Shown here: positions 8,743 through 16,138 of the stretch, piece by piece
Layout of the letters: the number at the start of each line of letters is the position of its first letter
How positions within the stretch are numbered: position 1 is the stretch's first letter
Origin: JBDRFZ01 sp043818395
Lineage (GTDB): Bacteria; Patescibacteriota; Patescibacteriia; 2-12-FULL-60-25
Length of the DNA stretch: 64,000 nucleotides
Direction: 5' to 3'
NCBI GenBank assembly: GCA_043818395.1
Contig: JBDRFZ010000001.1
Coordinates: 24,115-88,114 of the forward strand
The notes under the pieces: generated by a model
Databases searched by the model: none
What the model was told of the DNA's origin: nothing
What the model saw: only the letters and a program-made list of their open reading frames with translations
Position numbers and translations under genes: made by a program

Positions 8743-10137
8743 ATGGATTTTAATGAGATATGGCGTGCTACGCTTGGCGAGTTAGAACTTTCGCTTTCCA
8801 AGGCCAATTTTACAACGTGGTTTAAAAATACATTCATTTCTTCATTAGAAAATGGACGTATAGTTATCTCCGTTCCAAACACATTCACCAAGGCCTGGCT
8901 GGAAAAAAAGTATCATGAAGCTATTGTCCGCGCCCTTAGAAGCGTAACTTCTAACGGAGTCCGTGAAGTCGTATATCGCGTAGAAGTTAAAAATACAACA
9001 CCTTTAGAGCAGTTTTCTGAACATATCGAATCAAGCCATCAAATTTTTAACGAACCATCAAATTTCGACGCAGAACAACAGCGGGCCGCTACAAAATCAG
9101 ATGTTGGCCTGAACCCAAAATACATTTTTAACTCATTCGTTGTTGGAAAAACCAATGAATTAGCCCATGCGGCGGCCATAGCTGTGGCAGCAAAGCCAGG
9201 CGAAACTTACAATCCCTTGTTTATTTACGGGGGTTCCGGCCTGGGAAAAACCCATCTTTTACAAGCAATCGGACACCACATTCAGGCAACAATGCAGGAT
9301 AAAAAGATTTTTTACGTGACCTGTGAACGCTTTACCAATGATTTCATCCAAGCAATTCGTAGCGGCCGGGGAAAGGAATTCAAAGATACATACCGTAATA
9401 TTGATGTTTTTTTAATCGATGACATCCAATTTATCGGAGGCAAAGAAAGTACACAGGAGGAATTTTTTCATACTTTTAACGCCCTACATCAAAACAATAA
9501 ACAAATCATTATTACTTCGGACAGATCACCTAAAGATATCCAGGCATTGGAATCAAGACTTCTGTCGCGGTTTGAATGGGGAATGATAACCGACGTATCA
9601 AATCCGGATTTTGAAACCAGGATCGCTATTCTTGAATCCAAGGCTAAAGAAAAAAACGTAAATCTAAGTCCTGAAATACTTCGCTACATCTCGGGAACCA
9701 TCCAATCGAACGTCCGTGAATTAGAAGGCGCTTTGAATAAAATTATTGCTTACCACCAGTTTAAAAATACGCAAGCGACACTCGAAACCGTACAAACTCT
9801 TTTACAAAGCTACATACCAAACATCCCAAAACGAACTCTGACGCCACGCAGGTTAATAGAAGCTGTAATTTCTTACTACGACATAACCTACGATGAAATG
9901 CTCGGTAAGAGCCGGGAAAAACGTCTGGCTTACCCGCGTCAGATTGCCATGTATTTACTGCGCGAGGAAGCTAAATGTTCTTACCCGGCCATAGGCAATC
10001 ATCTGGGAGGAAGAGACCACACAACCGCACTCCACGCCTGCAATAAAATCACGGGCCTGGTAAAAGTAGATGAGCAGTTAAAACGCGATTTAGCGATCTT
10101 AAGAGAGAAGCTTTATGCCGCAATTGAATCTGTATAA
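8743..10137 (+). CDS. dnaA: Chromosomal replication initiator DnaA
   Basis: A 464-residue protein with the four-domain DnaA plan. Domain I starts MDFNEIWRATLGELE. A short variable linker precedes the AAA+ domain, which begins near NPKYIFNSFVVGKTNELA. Walker A is GGSGLGKT (about 163-170) and Walker B is VFLIDDIQF (about 222-230). The C-terminal DNA-binding domain contains GGRDHTTALHAC, the DnaA signature that reads the DnaA box. The ATG at 8743 matches the family start; an in-frame TTG lies 30 bp upstream. There is no SD. dnaN follows after 250 bp. Confidence 0.98.
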   Translation: MDFNEIWRATLGELELSLSKANFTTWFKNTFISSLENGRIVISVPNTFTKAWLEKKYHEAIVRALRSVTSNGVREVVYRVEVKNTTPLEQFSEHIESSHQIFNEPSNFDAEQQRAATKSDVGLNPKYIFNSFVVGKTNELAHAAAIAVAAKPGETYNPLFIYGGSGLGKTHLLQAIGHHIQATMQDKKIFYVTCERFTNDFIQAIRSGRGKEFKDTYRNIDVFLIDDIQFIGGKESTQEEFFHTFNALHQNNKQIIITSDRSPKDIQALESRLLSRFEWGMITDVSNPDFETRIAILESKAKEKNVNLSPEILRYISGTIQSNVRELEGALNKIIAYHQFKNTQATLETVQTLLQSYIPNIPKRTLTPRRLIEAVISYYDITYDEMLGKSREKRLAYPRQIAMYLLREEAKCSYPAIGNHLGGRDHTTALHACNKITGLVKVDEQLKRDLAILREKLYAAIESV

Positions 10138-10387
10138 ACCTGTGGAAAAGTACCGATGAAAGCTGTTACCAAAAAGGTACAAAATTATTTACCGGTATTT
10201 AATCAACATTGTGTACATATAAAAACCCAGCTTAAGAACAAAAAGGGTGAATAAAAAGAACCAAAAACACCAATATAAATACTTTAATTTCGACCTTTCC
10301 CCTTCTTCCACAGGACCTACTACTGCTATTACTAATTTTTTATATCATTTGTAATAATTAATTACCCATGAAATACCTGGGCCAGAG
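10138..10387. other. dnaA-dnaN intergenic region, candidate oriC component
   Basis: This 250-bp AT-rich gap contains TGTGGAAAA at 10141-10149, whose complement TTTTCCACA fits the TTWTNCACA box, and TCTTCCACA at 10304-10312 (one mismatch). The boxes here and upstream of dnaA suggest that the replication origin lies in one or both gaps. No gene is visible. Confidence 0.5.
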
Positions 10388-11527
10388 ATGAATATGTATT
10401 TTGCTTGTACAAGAGAAAACTTAATGCAAAGTCTATCCGTAGTCGGACATATAACCAGTAAAAATATTAACTTGCCGGTTTTAAATAATGTTTTATTAAA
10501 AACAGAAGCCGGTTCTTTAAAGCTATCAACCACGAATCTTGAAATAGCGGTTAATTGTCTTTTAAGAGGAAAAATAGAAACGGACGGAGAATATAGTGTA
10601 CCTGCAAAATTATTTTTAGATTTTGTTTCACTTTTGCCAAGCGGTAAGGTTGAACTGGTCTTAAAAGATGATGGCCTGGAAATTAAATCCGAAGAACAGG
10701 AAACGGTTTTAAGAGGTATGCCGGCAAGTGAATTTCCTCTTTTGCCAAAGATAAATATTAACGGTTCTTATAAGCTCAAAGTGACTGATTTGAAACATGC
10801 GATTGATCAGGTTGTTTTTGCAGTTTCAAATTCGGAATCACGCCCAGAGCTTTCTGGTATCGCTTGTTTTTTTAGTAAAGATGATGGGAAAGACAGGGTT
10901 TTATTTGCGGCAACGGATTCATATCGTCTAGCAGAAAAATGCCTCTCTTATTCTGAGGGTAAGGGAGAAGCGAAGTTTATTGTTCCAGCGCGAGCCTTGC
11001 TCGAGATTTCAAGAATCCTGGGCAGTTATAAGGATGAGCTGGGTATTCCTGATAATGTAACTTTATCGTTTGCAGAAAATCAGATGGTAATGACTTTTGG
11101 AGGTGTGGAACTTATTACGAGGCTAATAGAAGGATCTTTTCCTGATTATCAACAAATAATCCCCCAAGCCTTTAAAACCGAGGCTCTAATCACGAGGATT
11201 GATTTTCAAAAGGCGGTCAGAGCGGCTAGTTTATTTTCTAAACAAGGTTTGTTTGATATTCAATTAACCCTAGATCCCGCCAATAATACCTGTACTGTCG
11301 CATCTGCTGATCAGGGGACCGGTAAAACTAAGACTATTTTAAAGGGAGAGGTAATTGGCGTAGAGAACACCGTTACTTTAAACTATCGCTACTTAAGCGA
11401 TGGCTTGGCCGCGATGTCTTGCGAGAAAATCAGAATTAAACAGATTGATTCCATGAGTCCGGTTTTAGTTTTACCGGACTCAGCTACCGAAGAATATAAA
11501 TACGTAGTCATGCCTATTAGGCAATAG
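10388..11527 (+). CDS. dnaN: DNA polymerase III beta sliding clamp
   Basis: A 379-residue protein of usual clamp length. It begins MYFACTRENLMQSLSVVGHI (after an optional MN; a second ATG is at 10394). The family C-terminal end YKYVVMPIRQ corresponds to the canonical VMPMRL region. Three clamp domains of about 120 residues each are expected; landmarks include VLRGMPASEFPLLP and the internal FPDYQQIIP. It forms the ring that tethers replicative polymerase to DNA. It is convergent with the downstream PBP gene, with only 33 bp between stops. Confidence 0.97.
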   Translation: MNMYFACTRENLMQSLSVVGHITSKNINLPVLNNVLLKTEAGSLKLSTTNLEIAVNCLLRGKIETDGEYSVPAKLFLDFVSLLPSGKVELVLKDDGLEIKSEEQETVLRGMPASEFPLLPKININGSYKLKVTDLKHAIDQVVFAVSNSESRPELSGIACFFSKDDGKDRVLFAATDSYRLAEKCLSYSEGKGEAKFIVPARALLEISRILGSYKDELGIPDNVTLSFAENQMVMTFGGVELITRLIEGSFPDYQQIIPQAFKTEALITRIDFQKAVRAASLFSKQGLFDIQLTLDPANNTCTVASADQGTGKTKTILKGEVIGVENTVTLNYRYLSDGLAAMSCEKIRIKQIDSMSPVLVLPDSATEEYKYVVMPIRQ

Positions 11528-11560
11528 ATTTTACTAAATGTAAACAAACTCGTTATAGGT

Positions 11561-14416
11561 TCATTCAATCTTGACCGTAATTTGTTCACCTATTGTGGTT
11601 GAATCATCGGTATGGACCATGACGGGGAAAATTTTTACTTTTCCTGGGCCTGGATTGTAATTCCATTGAAACTCCAGCTGGTTTGAAGTTGGTGATATTT
11701 CTGATCCTAAGAGCCGGGTCGAACCGTCAGCTGTCTGGATATATAGATCTATTTTTTTTGCATTGGTAATGTCGCTAGTAATAATAGAGACGGATACAGG
11801 AAAGGCTGTCGAAGAAGCTGCAAAACCGTTTATCGGATCCGTAATTTTAAGTGATGGCGGAGCCGATTCCGCTATCAAATTAATGGTAATAACAGCAGTT
11901 CCTATGTTGCCGACATCGTCATAGGCATTCACGGAAATATCATGAAACCCCTTTTCTATACTATTGGGTAGTAAGCTTGGAATAATCCAAGGTTCGAAAA
12001 TTTTCGAACCAATGACTATTCCTTCGCATACAATATCTATATGGGTGATGCGTCGCGGAGAATAAGCGTTGACGTTCACATCAAAAGAGCGGGAATTTAA
12101 AGTAGTCTGGTTGTTTGGGGAAACAATGCTCACGCTTGGTTTGTTAGCGGACACATGAACATCGTCGTATTCGGTGGGCGGAGTGCTGGTTGCATTCCAG
12201 GTTGTTTTACTGGCCCAGGCCTGAACCGCATTTTCCCAGTTCCAGAATTGAGGGTCTTGCGTCGGATCAGTTGGTACTGGTCCGCGCGGGTCGTCCTTAT
12301 CAAGATACCAAAGAATATTGTGCGCCTCGCGGTAACTTCGTTCCTCAACTAATTCCGGGGGGGTAAGCTCGGTGGCGCGTTTATTGCTGGCCTTGTCTAT
12401 TTTTATTTTTACTTCGTAAGCTCTTCCCAAGAGAACTGGTTTATTGGCATTAGTCGGTGCTGGTGCCGGGAATCGTTCAACCGGTGTTTTATCCAAGGCA
12501 CGTTTCATAAATCCCTGCCATATCGGCGCTGCAATCTTTGAGCCGTCTGCGCCGTTTTTCATTTCTGTATTGTCGTTATTACCCACCCAGACGCCTGCGA
12601 CCAGAGAAGGTGTGTAGCCTAGCGTCCAGGCATCGTGGAAATTATTGGTTGTGCCGGTTTTTGCGGCTACTGGCCTGTCTGGCAAGGTTAGATAATTTTT
12701 TGAGCCAAAAACATAAGCGCGGGCACCATTATCTGAAAGTATGTCAGAAATACGACGCGCCGTATCAACATCGAGAACTTCCTTGCCTTCACCTTGTTTC
12801 CATTCATCGAGAACCTTGCCCTTGGAATCTTCTACTTTAAGTATGGTGGTCAAGGGTTCTTGTTTTCCTTCGTTCGCAAAAGCAGCGTAGGCATTGGTGT
12901 GTTCCAAAAGTTTTACTTCGCCACCGCCTAGAACCAATGAAAGACCAAATCGGCTTCTGTCTCCAAAAGTGGAATAACCCATTTGTTCGGCCAGATCGAG
13001 TACGCGTCCCACACCGACCAAATAAAGCATCTTAACAGCCGGTATATTTAGGGATCCTTGGAGAGCAGATCGTACGGAGACTGGACCGTGCTCTTTAAAA
13101 TCGTAGTTTTTTGGCTCGTAATTTTTAATCTCCGTTTTAAAAGTAGTATTTACGTCCCAGAGTGTTGTTTCCGGGGTATAACCCTTGATAAAACCGGCTG
13201 CGTAGACGATTGGCTTGAATGAGGAACCGGGCTGCCTATCACGCAACGCAACGTTTACCTGGCCGTCGTTTTCAGCGTCAAAAAAATCTTTTGAACCGAC
13301 CATGGAAATAATCTGTCCTGTTTTGGGGTCTATAGCGACGAGCGATGCATTGGTAAAATTATAATCCTTACCCCTATTTTCCACGCCTTTCTTTACTTCG
13401 TCATCGGCGATTTGTTGTTTATCCCAGTCAAGACTGGTAATAACTTTCAACCCGCCTCTTTCTGTGACATTTTGCCCGTATTTTTCTATGAGCTGAGAAC
13501 GGACGTACATCACGAAGTGGGGGGCTTTGATATTTCCTACTTTCTTAGGCACTAGCTTTTTTAGAGTATCAACAGTTTTTGCCTCTTCGGATTGCTCCTT
13601 TGTGACGTAGCCTTGATCTGCCATTAGATTGAGAATGTATTTTTGTCTACCAAGTAATAAATCTCTGTTATCACCTCTTGAACCCGTACCGTACGGTGAA
13701 TAAATATCCGGCGCTTGTGGCAGAGCGGCAAGCAGAGCGGCTTCATCCAGAGTTAGGTCTTTGGCAGGTTTTCCAAAATAACCACGAGCCGCAGATTCTA
13801 CGCCATACATAGTTGAACCGTATGGGATTTCGTTTAAGTAAAGTTGAAGTATTTGATCTTTAGTGAAGACTCGCTCCATCTGGAGTGAAAGAAGGATTTC
13901 TTTTAACTTTCTTTCGTAGGAGCGTTCATTTGTTAGGATGGCATTTTTTACAAACTGTTGCGTGAGAGTGGATGTTCCCCCAATTCTTTTTCCAGTCAGA
14001 GTATTTTTAATAAAAGCACGAATCAAGCCTAACCAGTCTATGCCATGATGTTGATAAAAATTTTTATCTTCTATGGCAACCGTAGCTGCCGGTACGTAAG
14101 TCGGCAGGTCTTTGATTTGGATAAGGGAGCGATTTTCATCACCATGGATTTCGTATAAAAGTTCATTTCCCGTGCGATCATAAATTTTGGTGGTCAACGG
14201 TATGTCGCGATACATGAGCGCGTTGGGATCAGGGAGATCGCGCGATATCCAGGCTAAAACCATGGTTAATCCGAAAGCTATTATTAAAAATAAGGCCAAA
14301 CCTGTTACAGCGATCGTAATCAGAGTTTTTTTAATGATTTTCCAACGTGATGCTTTGGATTTTTGAAGCTGTCTTGTCTCGTGCCTTATTTTTTCTAATA
14401 ATTGTTTGATCGGCAT
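11561..14416 (-). CDS. Class A penicillin-binding protein (PBP1A-like) with C-terminal Ig-like extension
   Basis: A 951-residue protein. A cytoplasmic basic tail and one TM helix (about 30-55) lead into a GT51 transglycosylase domain with EDKNFYQHHGID (about 114) and IGGTSTLTQQFVKN. The transpeptidase domain has all three motifs: SSFK in PGSSFKPIVYAAG (about 397), SLN and KTGTT (about 588). It therefore both polymerises and crosslinks peptidoglycan. The last 240 residues form two Ig/FnIII-like beta repeats, probably contacting wall or surface polymers. It is convergent with dnaN. There is no SD at the ATG. Confidence 0.95.
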   Translation of the reverse strand: MPIKQLLEKIRHETRQLQKSKASRWKIIKKTLITIAVTGLALFLIIAFGLTMVLAWISRDLPDPNALMYRDIPLTTKIYDRTGNELLYEIHGDENRSLIQIKDLPTYVPAATVAIEDKNFYQHHGIDWLGLIRAFIKNTLTGKRIGGTSTLTQQFVKNAILTNERSYERKLKEILLSLQMERVFTKDQILQLYLNEIPYGSTMYGVESAARGYFGKPAKDLTLDEAALLAALPQAPDIYSPYGTGSRGDNRDLLLGRQKYILNLMADQGYVTKEQSEEAKTVDTLKKLVPKKVGNIKAPHFVMYVRSQLIEKYGQNVTERGGLKVITSLDWDKQQIADDEVKKGVENRGKDYNFTNASLVAIDPKTGQIISMVGSKDFFDAENDGQVNVALRDRQPGSSFKPIVYAAGFIKGYTPETTLWDVNTTFKTEIKNYEPKNYDFKEHGPVSVRSALQGSLNIPAVKMLYLVGVGRVLDLAEQMGYSTFGDRSRFGLSLVLGGGEVKLLEHTNAYAAFANEGKQEPLTTILKVEDSKGKVLDEWKQGEGKEVLDVDTARRISDILSDNGARAYVFGSKNYLTLPDRPVAAKTGTTNNFHDAWTLGYTPSLVAGVWVGNNDNTEMKNGADGSKIAAPIWQGFMKRALDKTPVERFPAPAPTNANKPVLLGRAYEVKIKIDKASNKRATELTPPELVEERSYREAHNILWYLDKDDPRGPVPTDPTQDPQFWNWENAVQAWASKTTWNATSTPPTEYDDVHVSANKPSVSIVSPNNQTTLNSRSFDVNVNAYSPRRITHIDIVCEGIVIGSKIFEPWIIPSLLPNSIEKGFHDISVNAYDDVGNIGTAVITINLIAESAPPSLKITDPINGFAASSTAFPVSVSIITSDITNAKKIDLYIQTADGSTRLLGSEISPTSNQLEFQWNYNPGPGKVKIFPVMVHTDDSTTIGEQITVKIE

Positions 14417-14469
14417 AAGAAATGGTTTATTTTTTTGGCTATGTTATCAGTAAAAATAGGGTATACCCC

Positions 14470-14498
14470 TTGACAAAAACAGGCAAATATGGTTTACT
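14470..14498 (+). promoter_or_regulatory. Promoter of the 3D-domain gene
   Basis: TTGACA (14470-14475), 17 bp, TTTACT (14493-14498), then TATTCGTC, which resembles the downstream element of the GC-rich orphan promoters. Confidence 0.65.
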
Positions 14499-14553
14499 TA
14501 TTCGTCTAGAATTGGAAGAGGTAAAGGAAATAATACCAATTCTTGGCTAAACT

Positions 14554-15168
14554 ATGAGCATTTTCTTCAATTCAGCTAAATTAACCAGCCTTCAGCGCAG
14601 ATTGATCATTTTAGTTGTTATGGTTCTGGTATTAACCAGTTCGCAAGTTCAATCGGCCGAGGCCATGGAGTTTTTACCCAGCGTTACAACTGGAACGCAG
14701 GTCTTGAGCGTAAATGACAATTCGAGCGAAGCTACTTTAAAAGTACCGATTGTCGTAAAACCAATTAACAAAATAGAATCGAACAAAGTATCAGAAACAA
14801 AAACTTCGAAAAAGAAGTGGAGTTCGGCTAATTCAGCGGATTTGGAAACATTGCCGGAACATTCATCCGAGCAGGCTGTAAGGACCATGGTTGTTCCTAC
14901 ATCGGCTTATACTTCCGACCCCCGTGAGTGTGATTCTACGCCGTTTGTGACGGCTAATGGCACGCAGGTGCGTGACGGTATCGTGGCCGCAAACTTTCTT
15001 AAGTTCGGTACACGTATCCGTATTCCGGAATATTTCGGTGATAAAGTGTTTGAAGTTCATGATCGCATGAACGCTCGTTATAACGTTCGTGTAGATATCT
15101 GGATGTTAACCAAGACCGATGCCAGAGCGTGGGGCGTAAGAAATGTAAAAATCGAAATTCTAAATTAA
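14554..15168 (+). CDS. Exported 3D-domain (DPBB-fold) protein
   Basis: A 204-residue protein. An N-terminal hydrophobic segment (about 17-32, ending SSQVQSAEA) is a likely signal peptide. A Ser/Lys-rich linker follows. The C-terminal 80 residues match the 3D domain: FVTANGTQVRDGIVAANFLKFG, then VHDRMNARYNVRVDIWM, with the conserved Asp residues and ending ARAWGVRNVKIEIL. 3D domains are double-psi beta-barrels related to lytic transglycosylases (MltA, YocH, Rpf-like proteins). A role in wall turnover is likely, although the enzymatic residues were not verified. Confidence 0.8.
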   Translation: MSIFFNSAKLTSLQRRLIILVVMVLVLTSSQVQSAEAMEFLPSVTTGTQVLSVNDNSSEATLKVPIVVKPINKIESNKVSETKTSKKKWSSANSADLETLPEHSSEQAVRTMVVPTSAYTSDPRECDSTPFVTANGTQVRDGIVAANFLKFGTRIRIPEYFGDKVFEVHDRMNARYNVRVDIWMLTKTDARAWGVRNVKIEILN

Positions 15169-15190
15169 TCCTATAAAATTAATCCCCATA

Positions 15191-15216
15191 AAAACGTGCC
15201 AAGGCACGTTTTTATG
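15191..15216 (+). terminator. Terminator after the 3D-domain gene
   Basis: A perfect 10-bp stem AAAACGTGCC/GGCACGTTTT with a 2-nt apex, followed by a T-rich tail. Confidence 0.75.
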
Positions 15217-15311
15217 TTTAATTAGTTAATGATAAGTCTCGACAAAATCATCCGTGATTGCTACATTCTTGCCGTCGCAAATAACGAATAACGTGGATCA
15301 GGTGATGGCCC

Positions 15312-15337
15312 GCCACGTCGTTCGTGAACGACGTGGC
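15312..15337. repeat. 26-bp perfect palindrome touching the tRNA-Cys 5' end
   Basis: GCCACGTCGTTC and its exact complement GAACGACGTGGC meet at a central GT. Its last three bases are the first three of tRNA-Cys. A diverged copy follows tRNA-Ala at 21173-21198. Confidence 0.8.
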
Positions 15338-15408
15338 CTGGTCGCCAAGTGGTAAGGCAAGGGTCTGCAAAACCCTTATCGCGGGTTCGATTCCCGCCCA
15401 GGCCTCCA
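15335..15408 (+). tRNA. tRNA-Cys (anticodon GCA)
   Basis: The acceptor GGCCTGG pairs with CCAGGCC, the discriminator is T, and CCA is encoded. The anticodon stem AGGGT/ACCCT holds loop CTGCAAA (anticodon GCA). The T arm is GCGGG/CCCGC with TTCGATT. T73 is the usual Cys identity base. Confidence 0.96.
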
Positions 15409-15417
15409 TTTTTTATA

Positions 15418-16107
15418 ATGCTTATATTCGCTCATAGGGGTTGTTCATCTAAACAATGCTCGGAAAATACGATTGAGGCCTTTAATGATGCGTTGCGATC
15501 AGGTGCAGACGGCATAGAGTTTGATCTTCGTCTTTCCAGGGACGGACAGCCCATTGTTGTTCATGATACAAATTTACATCGAATCGCCGGAGACGCGCAC
15601 CGGGTCTCGGAGTTAGAAGCCAGAATGATTTCTAAAGTACCTTTACGTTATGGGGGCAGAGTTCCGACATTAGATGAAGTAACGTCGGTAATTCATGCAC
15701 CGGCTATTTTGGATATTGAAGTAAAGCACCGCAACGTTTCAGAAGCGCTTATTTCTAAACTCAAAACAAGCACTTCGCTACGAGAACGAACAATTATTTC
15801 GTCTTTTAATAAAAACACATTAATTTCGATCAAAGAGCAATTACCTGATATTAAGCTTATGTTATTAATAGCAAGATGGCCTTTTCCATTACGCGGAAAA
15901 AGTCTTTGGACGATTATTGAAAACATGGAACCATGGGCCATCGCATTTCCGCTCATGGTTTTAACACCCAGTAGGATTTCTTTTTTAAAAGCAAAGAGAT
16001 ATCGGGTTGGCGCGTGGGATAGGCGGGGTAGCAGGGGCGAAGCTAGAAAAGCCAAGGATTTGAAACTCGATATCGCGATAATAAAACAGGTCAAAGAGGC
16101 GCTTTAA
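15418..16107 (+). CDS. Glycerophosphodiester phosphodiesterase (GDPD) family protein
   Basis: A 229-residue protein. It opens with FAHRGCSSKQCSENTIEAF, containing the catalytic His-Arg and the metal-binding Glu. DGIEFDLRLSRDGQPIVVHD supplies the Glu/Asp metal pair and the second catalytic His. ILDIEVKH follows. It would hydrolyse glycerophosphodiesters to glycerol-3-phosphate and an alcohol. The start is placed at 15418, 9 bp after the tRNA-Cys CCA end, because earlier in-frame codons lie inside the tRNA. A TATAAT at 15414-15419 overlaps the ATG, and there is no SD. Confidence 0.9.
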   Translation: MLIFAHRGCSSKQCSENTIEAFNDALRSGADGIEFDLRLSRDGQPIVVHDTNLHRIAGDAHRVSELEARMISKVPLRYGGRVPTLDEVTSVIHAPAILDIEVKHRNVSEALISKLKTSTSLRERTIISSFNKNTLISIKEQLPDIKLMLLIARWPFPLRGKSLWTIIENMEPWAIAFPLMVLTPSRISFLKAKRYRVGAWDRRGSRGEARKAKDLKLDIAIIKQVKEAL

Positions 16108-16138
16108 GAATTTTATGCCATGGGTTACCGTGTAGCTC

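Noticed and set aside
12130..12840. Open frames opposite or within the PBP gene
   Set aside because: Shadows of the PBP coding sequence, which has complete catalytic motifs.
15349..15417. GDPD start upstream inside tRNA-Cys
   Set aside because: It would translate most of the tRNA; the family motif FAHRG begins right after ATG 15418.
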